A stretch of 28,023 bases of DNA from an uncultured Eubacteriales bacterium (GCA_900544405.1 UQVA01000024.1:1-28023); one strand, 5' to 3'; shown: positions 7,438-14,742, counted from the stretch's first letter. Numbers and translations are program-made. Notes: a model not told the origin generated them from the letters alone.

Positions 7438-8354
7438 ATTGGTTTTGGTTTGCTGTCATTGCACTGCTCTGCTGGAGCGGTTCGGACTTTTTCTCGAAAA
7501 TCGGCTGCCGGGACAGCAGCGATAAGAATTCCCACCTGAAAATGGTGGTGGCTGTGGGCGTCATCATGGGTCTACATGCGGCCTATGAGGTGTTCCTGAA
7601 CGATGTACCCATCACCTGGGACATCATCTGGCTGTACCTGCCTGTGTCCCTGCTGTACATCGTGTCCATGGCCTTGGGCTATGTGGGCCTGCGGTACATT
7701 GAGCTGTCCATCTCCTCCCCCATCTGCAATTCCTCCGGCGCTCTGGTGGCCATTCTCTCCATCATTACCGGTACCGCCGGGGAAATGGTAGGAATGCAGT
7801 ACCTGGCTGTGGCCATGGCCGGCATCGGCGTGGTAGCACTGAGCCTGGTGGAGGCCAATGAGGACGACGACCTGCGCAAGGCCCGTCAGCAGGCTTCCAA
7901 TTATAAGTACGCCAAAAGCTGGATGGCTCTGGCCCTGCCCATTGCCTACTGCCTGCTGGACGCCGCCGGGACCTTTGCGGATGCTCTGGTGCTGGATAAG
8001 CTGGGCGAGGGCATGGCGGATTCCTGCAATGTGGCTTATGAATTGACGTTCCTGTTCGCCGGTGCGGTGTCTCTTGTCTACCTGCTGGTGGTGAAGAAGG
8101 CCAAGTTCAAGGCGGAACTGGAACTGCCCAAGTATCTGGGTGCCATCTGCGAGACCGTGGGTCAGCTGTTCTATATCTACGCCCTTTCCGACACGGAACA
8201 CGTCGCCATGGCGGCCCCGATCATCTCCTCTTACTGTGCCGCCAGCGTGCTGTGGAGCCGGTTGTTCCTGAAAGAAAAGCTCAGCTGGAAGCACTATTTG
8301 TCCATTGCCATCATTGTGATCGGCATCATCATCATGGGCGTATTCGATATGTAA
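7434..8354 (+). CDS. EamA/DMT-superfamily transporter
   Basis: Inner-membrane transporter of the drug/metabolite superfamily. The 306 residues contain about ten hydrophobic segments in two EamA-like halves, with a hydrophilic connector around EANEDDDLRKARQQASNYK near 140-158. The final SWKHYLSIAIIVIGIIIMGVF segment (written in two parts here: SWKHYLSIAI, then VIGIIIMGVF) is the characteristic last DMT helix. It overlaps the PLP enzyme gene by four bases, with GGAGG about 15 bases upstream. The operon ends at a strong terminator just after the stop. Operon context points to export of an amino-acid-like compound; this is inference. Confidence 0.87.
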   Translation: MNWFWFAVIALLCWSGSDFFSKIGCRDSSDKNSHLKMVVAVGVIMGLHAAYEVFLNDVPITWDIIWLYLPVSLLYIVSMALGYVGLRYIELSISSPICNSSGALVAILSIITGTAGEMVGMQYLAVAMAGIGVVALSLVEANEDDDLRKARQQASNYKYAKSWMALALPIAYCLLDAAGTFADALVLDKLGEGMADSCNVAYELTFLFAGAVSLVYLLVVKKAKFKAELELPKYLGAICETVGQLFYIYALSDTEHVAMAAPIISSYCAASVLWSRLFLKEKLSWKHYLSIAIIVIGIIIMGVFDM

Positions 8355-8359
8355 AAAGC

Positions 8360-8400
8360 GAAACGGGACAGAAGCGGAATTCTGTCCCGTTTCTTTTTTG
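8360..8400 (+). terminator. Strong intrinsic terminator of the AbrB-like/PLP/DMT operon
   Basis: A 14-bp perfect stem (GAAACGGGACAGAA and its complement) with a six-base loop, followed by TTTTTT. It starts five bases after the DMT stop codon. Confidence 0.95.
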
Positions 8401-8409
8401 AAAATCCAT

Positions 8410-8438
8410 TTGCTATTTTCGCCGGAATATCGTATAAT
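8410..8438 (+). promoter_or_regulatory. Sigma-A promoter of pncB
   Basis: TTGCTA, 17-base spacer, TATAAT. It overlaps the in-frame upstream extension of pncB, which supports the later start at 8470. Confidence 0.78.
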
Positions 8439-8469
8439 AGCGGTAATTTACAAAAATGAGGTGCTTTTT

Positions 8470-9918
8470 ATGGCTACCAGCGAAAAACTCAATCTCACCA
8501 TGCTCTGCGACTTCTATGAGCTGACCATGGGCAACGGCTACTTTGAGCGGGGCTACAAGGACCGCATCTGCTATTTCGATGTGTTCTTCCGTCAGTGTCC
8601 CGACGGCGGCGGCTTTGCCATTGCGGCGGGTCTGGAGCAGATCGTCCAGTATATCCGGGACCTGCATTTTGACCCGGAGGACATTGAATATCTCCGTGGC
8701 CGGAATCTGTTCTGCGAGGATTTTCTGCAGTATCTGGCCAATTTCCGCTTCACCGGCGACATCTGGGCTGTGCCGGAGGGAACGCCTATCTTCCCCAAGG
8801 AGCCGATCATCACGGTCCGGGCCCCGGCCATCGAGGCCCAGCTGATTGAGACGTTTCTGCTTCTGAGCATCAACCATCAGAGCCTCATTGCCACCAAGGC
8901 CAACCGGGTGGTCCGTGCCGCCGAGGGCCGGACGGTGCTGGAATTCGGCTCCCGCCGGGCCCAGGGAGCGGATGCCGCCATTCTGGGTGCCAGAGCGGCC
9001 TATATCGGCGGCTGCAACGGCACCGCCTGCACCATCTCCGACCAGCTTTACGGCGTGTACGCCGGAGGCACCATGGCCCATGCCTGGGTGCAGATGTTCG
9101 ACAGCGAGTTTGATGCCTTCAAGGCCTACTGCGAGATTTACCCTACCAACGCTGTGCTGCTGGTGGACACCTATAACACCCTGCATTCCGGTGTGCCAAA
9201 CGCCATCAAGGCCTTTAACGAAGTCCTGAAGCCCATGGGCATCACCAAATGCGGCATCCGGCTGGATTCCGGCGATATGGCCTATCTGACGCAGCAGGCC
9301 CGGAAGATGCTGGACGAGGCGGGCTGGACCGAGTGCCAGATCTCCGTTTCCAACTCTCTGGACGAGTATATCATTCAGGATATTCTCCGTCAGGGGGCCA
9401 AGATCGATATGTTCGGCGTGGGTGAGCGGCTCATCACCGCCCGGTCAGAACCGGTGTTTGGTGGCGTTTACAAGCTGGCCGCCGTGGAGGATGCCGACGG
9501 CAACATCCAGCCGAAAATCAAAATCTCCGAGAACGTGGGCAAGATCACCAACCCTCACTTCAAGAAGCTCTACCGGTTCTACGGCAACGACACCGGAAAA
9601 GCCATTGCGGACTACCTCTGCGTTCACGATGAAGTGGTGGATGACAGCAAGGACCTGACCATTTTCGACCCGGATGCCACCTGGAAAACGAAAACCGTGT
9701 ATAATTACACTGCCCGGGAACTGCAGGTGCCTATCTTCAAGAACGGCGAGTTGGTCTATTCCCTGCCCTCCTTGCAGGAGATCAAGGCCTACTGCACGAA
9801 GGAAGTGGACGCCCTCTGGGACGAGGTGAAGCGCTTCGACAACCCCCACACCTACTATGTGGACCTTTCCCAGAAGCTGTGGGACATTAAGTACGACCTG
9901 CTGAAGCACCACAGATGA
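8470..9918 (+). CDS. pncB: Nicotinate phosphoribosyltransferase
   Basis: Cytoplasmic NAD-salvage enzyme joining nicotinate and PRPP to give nicotinate mononucleotide, with ATP. The protein has the family opening LTMLCDFYELTMGNGYF, the EFGSRRAQG segment (near 160), and GIRLDSGDMAYL with ISVSNSLDEY further on, the phosphate/PRPP-binding barrel strands. At 482 residues it matches the Firmicute form (about 480-490). I chose the ATG at 8470 (MATSEK) since GAGGTG sits eight bases upstream; an upstream in-frame extension to 8398 would run through the promoter. The last four bases overlap the next gene (ATGA). Confidence 0.95.
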   Translation: MATSEKLNLTMLCDFYELTMGNGYFERGYKDRICYFDVFFRQCPDGGGFAIAAGLEQIVQYIRDLHFDPEDIEYLRGRNLFCEDFLQYLANFRFTGDIWAVPEGTPIFPKEPIITVRAPAIEAQLIETFLLLSINHQSLIATKANRVVRAAEGRTVLEFGSRRAQGADAAILGARAAYIGGCNGTACTISDQLYGVYAGGTMAHAWVQMFDSEFDAFKAYCEIYPTNAVLLVDTYNTLHSGVPNAIKAFNEVLKPMGITKCGIRLDSGDMAYLTQQARKMLDEAGWTECQISVSNSLDEYIIQDILRQGAKIDMFGVGERLITARSEPVFGGVYKLAAVEDADGNIQPKIKISENVGKITNPHFKKLYRFYGNDTGKAIADYLCVHDEVVDDSKDLTIFDPDATWKTKTVYNYTARELQVPIFKNGELVYSLPSLQEIKAYCTKEVDALWDEVKRFDNPHTYYVDLSQKLWDIKYDLLKHHR

Positions 9919-10424
9919 GAAACCGTCAAGTGCAGTCCATAGCCCTTGGGGGTGTGCTGGCGGGGCTGGCCGTGGTATTTCTGAGCCTGGGGACCCTGGT
10001 CCCCGGCACGACCTACGTCTGTCCCCTGCTGTGCCTGCTCCTTTGTAAGGTTGTCTACGAAAAATGCGGGGCAAAGTTGGCCTGGACCTGGTATGCGGCG
10101 GTGGCTCTACTGGGGCTGCTGCTGTCCCCGGACAAAGAGGCGGCGGGGGTGTTCCTGGCCCTGGGCAGCTACCCTATTGTGAAGCCGGTTTTTGAAAAAA
10201 GCCGCCTGCGCTGGCTCTGGAAGCTGCTGTTCTTCAATGTGCTGAGCATCGGCCTTTACTGGGTGCTGATTTCGCTGATGGGCCTGGAGGTGGAGGGAGA
10301 CACCGTGGAGGCCCAGCGGATTTTGCTGCTGGTGCTGCTGGCCTTGGGCAACGCCACGTTCCTTGTGACGGATTTCCTGCTGACCACCCTGGACAAGCGG
10401 TATTTTCACCGGAAAAAGGCATGA
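9915..10424 (+). CDS. Small integral membrane protein of unknown function
   Basis: A 169-residue protein with about five hydrophobic segments (near 9-28, 32-48, 56-75, 105-125, 133-155). No catalytic motif is seen. The general pattern, including an LGSYPIVKPVFEK-like loop between helices followed by a KLLFFN segment, resembles small conserved membrane proteins of Clostridia that are sometimes compared with ECF-transporter S components. That resemblance is recall, not a result. The start overlaps pncB by ATGA and its own end overlaps the GIY-YIG gene by ATGA, so all three are translated as a coupled set. A role in vitamin or nicotinate uptake would fit the position behind pncB but is speculation. 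Confidence 0.75.
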   Translation: MRNRQVQSIALGGVLAGLAVVFLSLGTLVPGTTYVCPLLCLLLCKVVYEKCGAKLAWTWYAAVALLGLLLSPDKEAAGVFLALGSYPIVKPVFEKSRLRWLWKLLFFNVLSIGLYWVLISLMGLEVEGDTVEAQRILLLVLLALGNATFLVTDFLLTTLDKRYFHRKKA

Positions 10425-10675
10425 AGTGGTATGTGTATATCCTCCGCTGCGCCGACGGGACCCTCTACACCGGCTCCACCAATGACCCGGATCGCCGTCT
10501 GGCCGCCCACAACGCCGGGAAAGGAGCCAAGTACACCCGCTGCCGGCTGCCCGTGACGATGGTCTATCGGGAGGAAGTGCCGGATAAGTCCGCCGCCCTT
10601 CAGAGGGAATGGGCCGTCAAGCAAATGAAGCGCAGCGAAAAGCTGGATATGATCGAACACGCCGGTGGGGCCTGA
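10421..10675 (+). CDS. GIY-YIG nuclease-domain protein (UPF0213/YhbQ type)
   Basis: An 84-residue single-domain protein of the GIY-YIG superfamily. The signature appears as YVYILRCADGTLYTGSTND, with YV and YTG in place of GIY and YIG, then RRLAAHNAG and the KMKRSEK-like helix with the later metal-ligand region. Length is normal for the YhbQ/UPF0213 group (80-100). Cellular role of this group is not settled; DNA-repair nuclease is the usual presumption. It overlaps the upstream membrane protein gene by ATGA and ends in a terminator that includes its stop codon. Confidence 0.9.
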   Translation: MKWYVYILRCADGTLYTGSTNDPDRRLAAHNAGKGAKYTRCRLPVTMVYREEVPDKSAALQREWAVKQMKRSEKLDMIEHAGGA

Positions 10676-10696
10676 GTCCCATCGGCGTACTTTTTT
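10661..10696 (+). terminator. Intrinsic terminator overlapping the GIY-YIG stop codon
   Basis: GCCGGTGGG (10661-10669) pairs with CCCATCGGC (10678-10686), nine pairs with one G-T, and TTTTTT follows at 10691-10696. It ends the pncB operon, and the stop codon lies in the loop. Confidence 0.8.
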
Positions 10697-10709
10697 GCTC
10701 ATATAGCGA

Positions 10710-10743
10710 ACGCCCCGGTGCGACCAAAATCACACCGGGGCGT
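10710..10743 (-). terminator. Hairpin between converging operons, probable terminator of the sulfur operon
   Basis: ACGCCCCGGTG (10710-10720) is perfectly complementary to CACCGGGGCGT (10733-10743). It lies 15 bases past the stop of the minus-strand Rrf2 gene. The trailing minus-strand bases (TCGCTATAT) are only moderately T-rich, so efficiency is uncertain. Confidence 0.6.
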
Positions 10744-10758
10744 CCTATTGAGGAGAGG

Positions 10759-11184
10759 TTATATAACATAGTCCCCCTGGACTTCTGTTTGCAGCAGGTC
10801 CCGCAGGGAAATGCTATTAAAATATTCGTCGGTCAGCTCCTGATACCGCTTCCACATGAGAAGCGTCTTGCAGAAAGCTGCCCGGGGACAGGGGGCTGCA
10901 CCGCATTCCAGACAGGCCACCGGGGCCATGTCCCCTTCCGTAATATGGAGAATTTCGCCGATGGAATAGTCCTCCGGCTCCCGGCACAGGCGATAGCCGC
11001 CGCCTTTGCCGTGAACGCCCTCCACCAGCCCGGCCTGGGTCAGCAGGGGCATGATGCGCTCCAGATACTTCAAAGAGATCTCCTGCCGGGCGGCAACCTC
11101 TTTCATGGGAATATAACCGCCGTTCCGGTGTTCCGCCAGGTCCAGCAGCACACGGACGGAGTATCTGCCGCGGGTAGAGATCAT
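10759..11184 (-). CDS. Rrf2-family transcriptional regulator with four clustered cysteines
   Basis: DNA-binding dimeric repressor of the Rrf2 family (IscR, CymR, NsrR relatives). The opening MISTRGRYSVRVLLDLA and the GGGYRLCREP wing near 61-70 are family hallmarks. Cysteines C91, C94, C99 and C105 lie in VACLECGAAPCPRAAFC, at the site where IscR holds a 2Fe-2S cluster (C92, C98, C104 in E. coli), so cluster binding is plausible. At 141 residues it is the usual size. It is the last gene of metY-cysK-mnmA-rrf2, 16 bases behind mnmA, with GGGAG before its start. Context points to control of cysteine and sulfur supply, like CymR, and probably to autoregulation via the palindrome upstream of metY. 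The sensing mode is inference. Confidence 0.92.
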   Translation of the reverse strand: MISTRGRYSVRVLLDLAEHRNGGYIPMKEVAARQEISLKYLERIMPLLTQAGLVEGVHGKGGGYRLCREPEDYSIGEILHITEGDMAPVACLECGAAPCPRAAFCKTLLMWKRYQELTDEYFNSISLRDLLQTEVQGDYVI

Positions 11185-11200
11185 GGAATGGACTCCCTTC

Positions 11201-12280
11201 TTATTGCATCAGTTCGGTAATGACCCCGCCCCCAAGGACGGTGTCGCCGTCGTAGGCCACGGCGGCTTGACCGGGGGTCGCAGCCCGCTGGGGTTCGGAA
11301 AAAACGATCCTGGCCCCACCGTCAGCCTCCGGATAAACATAAGCAGGCTGTTCCGGCTGGCGGTAGCGAATTTTTACCTTGCAGGGTACGGGTTCTGCGG
11401 GGATTTCTCCTGAAATCCAATGGAATTCCCCTACCCGAATTTCCTTCCGGAACAGTTCCTCATAAGGCCCAAGGACCACGGTGTTGTCCCTGGCACGAAT
11501 TTCGGTGACATAGTGCTTGTCGGGCAGATGGAGACCCAGGCCCCGGTGCTGGCCGATGGTGTAGCGGATGATGCCCTGATGCTGGCCCAGAACGTTGCCC
11601 TTGGAATCCACAAAATTCCCCGGCTCCGCCTTTTTGCCGGTCCGCAGTTCAATGACCCGTGCGTAATCCCCGTCGGGGACGAAGCAGATGTCCTGAGAAT
11701 CCGGCTTGTCGGCATTGATGAAGCCACTTTCCTCGGCAATTTTCCGGGTCTCCTGCTTGCTCAGTTCCCCTAGGGGGAACAGGGTGTGGGCCAGCTGCTC
11801 CTGGTCCATGGCGTAAAGCACATAGCTTTGGTCCTTACTTGGGTCCAGGGCCTTTTTCAGCACGTACTTCCCGTTTTCCTGGGAAATACGGGCATAGTGG
11901 CCGGTGGCAACATAGTCATAGCCCAAAGTCTTGGCTCGAAGGTGCAGCTTGTCGAATTTCATGTGCTTGTTGCACTCGATACAGGGATTGGGAGTGATGC
12001 CCCGGCAGTAGCTGTCTACGAAATTTCCAATGACCTTCTCCCGAAAATCATCGGAAAAATTGAACACCTGATAGGGGATCCCCAATCGGAAGGCAACGCT
12101 TCTCGCATCCTCCACATCATCCAGAGAGCAGCAGGTGTGACCACGGGAAATGCCCGCATCCTCGTTGGCGTAGAGCTTCATGGTGCAGCCGAAGCAGTTG
12201 TCCCCGGCATCCAGCAGCAGCTTGGCGGCCACGCTGGAATCCACGCCGCCGCTCATGGCGACCAGTACGTTTCTTCCCAT
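11201..12280 (-). CDS. mnmA: tRNA-specific 2-thiouridylase
   Basis: Cytoplasmic enzyme that thiolates wobble uridine 34 of tRNA-Lys, -Glu and -Gln, using ATP to adenylate the base and sulfur passed from a cysteine desulfurase. The ATP pyrophosphatase loop AMSGGVDSSVAA is at 8-19. The catalytic cysteines are C100 in TPNPCIECN and C199 in SQDICFVPDG. The VATGHYARI stretch near 124-132 is also conserved. Length 359 is normal. It starts three bases after cysK and is followed by the Rrf2 gene. No cysteine desulfurase or IscU is in the window, unlike many Firmicutes where rrf2 or iscS sits beside mnmA. The operon places cysteine synthesis and tRNA thiolation under one promoter. Confidence 0.96.
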   Translation of the reverse strand: MGRNVLVAMSGGVDSSVAAKLLLDAGDNCFGCTMKLYANEDAGISRGHTCCSLDDVEDARSVAFRLGIPYQVFNFSDDFREKVIGNFVDSYCRGITPNPCIECNKHMKFDKLHLRAKTLGYDYVATGHYARISQENGKYVLKKALDPSKDQSYVLYAMDQEQLAHTLFPLGELSKQETRKIAEESGFINADKPDSQDICFVPDGDYARVIELRTGKKAEPGNFVDSKGNVLGQHQGIIRYTIGQHRGLGLHLPDKHYVTEIRARDNTVVLGPYEELFRKEIRVGEFHWISGEIPAEPVPCKVKIRYRQPEQPAYVYPEADGGARIVFSEPQRAATPGQAAVAYDGDTVLGGGVITELMQ

Positions 12281-12283
12281 GCC

Positions 12284-13213
12284 TTACCCGAACAGCGGCG
12301 TGGAGAGATACCGGTCGCCGGTGTCCGGCAGCAGGACCACGATGTTCTTGCCTGCGTTTTCTGGCCGCTTGGCCAGTTCCACGGCAGCCCACAGGGCAGC
12401 GCCGGAGGAAATGCCTACCAGCACGCCCTCCCGTTTGCCGATCTCCCGGCCCAGGCGGAAGGCGTCCTCGTTCTCCACGGGGATGATCTCGTCGTAAATC
12501 TTGGTATCCAGAATATCCGGCACGAAGCCTGCGCCGATGCCCTGAATCTTATGAGGACCAGCCACGCCGGTGGACAGCACCGCAGAGCTTTTCGGCTCCA
12601 CGGCCACGATCTTCACGTCTGGCTTCTTCTCCTTCAGATACCGGCCCACGCCGGTGAGGGTGCCGCCGGTACCCACACCGGCCACGAAAATATCCACGTC
12701 CCCATCGGTGTCCCGGTAAATCTCCGGGCCGGTGGTCTCGTAGTGGGCCTTGGGGTTGGCGGGGTTCACGAACTGGCCGGGAATGAAGCTGTTGGGGATC
12801 TCCTTAGCCAACTCGTCGGCCTTGGCAATGGCCCCTTTCATGCCTTTGGCACCCTCGGACAGCACCAGTTCGGCCCCGTAGGCCTTCATGATCTGGCGGC
12901 GCTCCACGGACATGGTCTCCGGCATGACGATGATGATGCGATAGCCTCTTGCGGCGGCAACACTGGCCAGGCCGATGCCGGTGTTGCCGGAGGTAGGCTC
13001 GATGATGACGGAATCCGGGGTCAGAATGCCCTTGGCTTCCGCATCGTCGATCATGGCTTTGGCCACCCGGTCCTTCACGGACCCGGCGGGGTTAAAATAT
13101 TCCAGCTTGGCCAAAATTTTGGCGTTCAGGCCATAGAATTTTTCAATATGGGTCAGCTCCAGCAGCGGCGTGCCGCCGATGAGCTGGTCCGCAGAGGTGT
13201 AAATACGGGACAT
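12284..13213 (-). CDS. cysK: Cysteine synthase (O-acetylserine sulfhydrylase)
   Basis: Cytoplasmic PLP enzyme making cysteine from O-acetylserine and sulfide. The PLP lysine is K47 in NPAGSVKDR; the phosphate-side loop PTSGNTG is at 73-79 and the glycine-rich VAGVGTGGTLTG follows near 170-182. The C-terminal LPDTGDRYLST is the standard ending. Length 309 is typical. GAGGAAT before the ATG at 13213 and a 23-base gap behind metY put it second in the sulfur operon. Confidence 0.96.
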   Translation of the reverse strand: MSRIYTSADQLIGGTPLLELTHIEKFYGLNAKILAKLEYFNPAGSVKDRVAKAMIDDAEAKGILTPDSVIIEPTSGNTGIGLASVAAARGYRIIIVMPETMSVERRQIMKAYGAELVLSEGAKGMKGAIAKADELAKEIPNSFIPGQFVNPANPKAHYETTGPEIYRDTDGDVDIFVAGVGTGGTLTGVGRYLKEKKPDVKIVAVEPKSSAVLSTGVAGPHKIQGIGAGFVPDILDTKIYDEIIPVENEDAFRLGREIGKREGVLVGISSGAALWAAVELAKRPENAGKNIVVLLPDTGDRYLSTPLFG

Positions 13214-13236
13214 TACAGATTCCTCCTCGGAAAATT

Positions 13237-14520
13237 TTATTTTACGGCGTCGAAGCCCTGCTGCAGGTCGGCGATAATATCGTCAATATGCTCGATGCCG
13301 ATGGACAGACGGATGGTGGTGGGCGAAATGCCGCAGGCTCTCAGAGCGGCCTCATCCAGCTGAGAATGGGTGGTGGAAGCGGGATGAATGACCAGGGACT
13401 TCACGTCGGCCACGTTGGCAAGCAAAGAGAACAGCTTCAGGCTCTCGGTGAACTTCTTGGCAGTCTCGGCAGTGCCCTTGATCTCGAAGGTGAAGATGGA
13501 ACCGGCCCCATGGGGGAAGTAACGGTCGTAAAGTTCCTTCTCCTTGCCGGTGGCCAGGGAGGGATGATGGACCTTCTCCACCTGGGGATGGTTTTTCAGG
13601 AACTCCACCACTTTCAGGGCGTTCTCCGTGTGGCGCTCCACCCGCAGGGACAGGGTCTCCAGACCCTGAAGCAGCAGCCAGGAGTTGAAGGGAGAAATGG
13701 TTGCGCCCTGATCCCGCATGATGGTGGTCCGCATCTTCATAATATAAGCCAGATTTCCGCAGGCCTCAGTGAACACCACGCCATGGTAGGAGGGATTGGG
13801 CTTGCTGAGACCGGGGAACTTGTCGTTCTGGGTCCAGTCGAACTTGCCGGAGTCAATGACCACGCCGCCCATGACCGTGCCGTGGCCGCCGATGAACTTG
13901 GTGGCAGAGTGGACCACGATATCTGCCCCATGCTCGATGGGCCGCAGCAGATAAGGTGTTGCGAAGGTGCTGTCCACAATCAGGGGAATGCCGTGCTTAT
14001 GGGCAATGGCAGCGATGGCATCCAAATCGATAACATCGGAGTTGGGGTTGCCCAGGGTCTCGGCGTAGAGCAGCTTGGTGTTGGGCTGAATGGCGGCTTC
14101 AAAGTTGGCCGGGTCGGAGGGGTCCACGAATGTGGTGGTCAGGCCCTGCTCCACCAGAGTGTTGGCGAACAGGTTTACGGTACCGCCGTACAGGTTGGCG
14201 GCGGAAACGATGTGGTCCCCGGCTACGGCGATGTTCTGCACGGCGTAGGTGATGGCCGCAGAGCCGGAAGCGGTGGCCAGAGCGGCAGCGCCCCCTTCCA
14301 GAGCGGCGATACGCTTCTCAAATACGTCGGAGGTGGGGTTCATCAGACGGGTGTAGATGTTGCCGGGCTCGGTGAGGCCGAAGCGGCCTGCCGCCTGGGC
14401 GGAATCCTTGAACACATAAGAGGTGGTGGCGTAAATGGGCACGGCCCGGGCATCGGTAGCGGGGTCGGCGGTCTCCTGGCCCACGTGGACCTGCAGGGTT
14501 TCAAATTTGTAATCAGACAT
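13237..14520 (-). CDS. metY: O-acetylhomoserine sulfhydrylase (aminocarboxypropyltransferase)
   Basis: Cys/Met-metabolism PLP enzyme that makes homocysteine from O-acetylhomoserine and sulfide. At 427 residues it fits the longer MetY/Met17 group rather than MetB/MetC (about 380). Landmarks: YATTSYVFKDSAQAAGRF at 30-47, typical of MetY; ETLGNPNSDV near 154-163; VDSTFATPYL near 182-191; VHSATKFIGGHG with PLP lysine K208. It is first in the metY-cysK-mnmA-rrf2 operon. The start at 14520 has GGAAGGAA upstream. Its leader of about 175 bases carries a short Cys-Cys ORF and an RNA stem, suggesting control by cysteine supply. Confidence 0.94.
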   Translation of the reverse strand: MSDYKFETLQVHVGQETADPATDARAVPIYATTSYVFKDSAQAAGRFGLTEPGNIYTRLMNPTSDVFEKRIAALEGGAAALATASGSAAITYAVQNIAVAGDHIVSAANLYGGTVNLFANTLVEQGLTTTFVDPSDPANFEAAIQPNTKLLYAETLGNPNSDVIDLDAIAAIAHKHGIPLIVDSTFATPYLLRPIEHGADIVVHSATKFIGGHGTVMGGVVIDSGKFDWTQNDKFPGLSKPNPSYHGVVFTEACGNLAYIMKMRTTIMRDQGATISPFNSWLLLQGLETLSLRVERHTENALKVVEFLKNHPQVEKVHHPSLATGKEKELYDRYFPHGAGSIFTFEIKGTAETAKKFTESLKLFSLLANVADVKSLVIHPASTTHSQLDEAALRACGISPTTIRLSIGIEHIDDIIADLQQGFDAVK

Positions 14521-14550
14521 GATGATAATTCCTTCCTATTTATATGGTTA

Positions 14551-14593
14551 TTTCGGTTTATACGGGACAACATCGCATTCGCCCGAACCGAAA
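14551..14593 (-). promoter_or_regulatory. RNA stem over the Cys-Cys codons of the metY leader
   Basis: On the minus strand TTTCGGTT (14593-14586) pairs perfectly with AACCGAAA (14558-14551), and an inner CGGG/CCCG pairing extends the stem past a TATA bulge. The structure covers the Cys-Cys codons and reaches the stop of the short leader ORF. A ribosome pausing at the cysteine codons or at the stop would melt it. It lies about 20 bases above the metY ribosome site. What alternative fold it controls is not clear to me. Confidence 0.55.
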
Positions 14594-14629
14594 ATTATGC
14601 CGGATCATGGTTTCCATCGTGTTTTTCAT
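14558..14629 (-). CDS. Candidate cysteine-responsive leader peptide upstream of metY
   Basis: A 23-codon ORF in the metY leader with an excellent ribosome site (GGAAGGAG, six bases before the ATG). The peptide ends in RFGRMRCCPV, with two adjacent cysteines three residues from the end, although cysteine is rare. It lies between the promoter at 14703-14731 and the metY start at 14520, in a leader of about 175 bases in front of cysteine and homocysteine synthesis genes. This is the pattern of translation-dependent sensing of cysteinyl-tRNA; polycysteine leader ORFs are known upstream of sulfur genes in mycobacteria. The ORF and ribosome site are seen directly; the regulatory role is inference. 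Confidence 0.6.
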   Translation of the reverse strand: MKNTMETMIRHNFRFGRMRCCPV

Positions 14630-14674
14630 GGGGTTCTCCTTCCCTGCGCCCCGTGGGGGTCCGCAAAAAGAAAT

Positions 14675-14701
14675 CCACCAACCTATCAGGTAGGTTGGTG
14701 G
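14675..14701 (-). promoter_or_regulatory. Perfect 11-bp palindrome at the metY transcription start; also terminator-like for recR
   Basis: CCACCAACCTA and its complement are separated by five bases. On the minus strand it follows the -10 box of the metY promoter by one base, so the predicted start near 14695 lies within its first arm. That position suits an operator for the Rrf2-type regulator encoded in the operon. The second arm is followed by ATTTCTTTTT, so transcripts reading through from recR would see a complete intrinsic terminator, while metY transcripts would lack half of the first arm. Confidence 0.7.
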
Positions 14702-14702
14702 T

Positions 14703-14731
14703 ATTATAATATAGCTTTGCCATTCTGTCAA
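14703..14731 (-). promoter_or_regulatory. Full-consensus sigma-A promoter of the metY sulfur operon
   Basis: TTGACA, exactly 17 bases, TATAAT on the minus strand, beginning 11 bases past the recR stop codon. A perfect match to consensus suggests a promoter that needs a repressor, in line with the palindrome next to it. Confidence 0.92.
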
Positions 14732-14742
14732 GGGAAATTTTG

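Noticed and set aside
10691..10710. T6 run and following bases as a promoter for the minus-strand regulator
   Set aside because: The regulator is read from the other direction; the T-run is the tail of the GIY-YIG terminator.
14521..14702. SAM riboswitch or T-box in the metY leader
   Set aside because: I found no SAM-I core and no T-box sequence (AGGGTGGNACCGCG); the structure seen is a short ORF with one stem.
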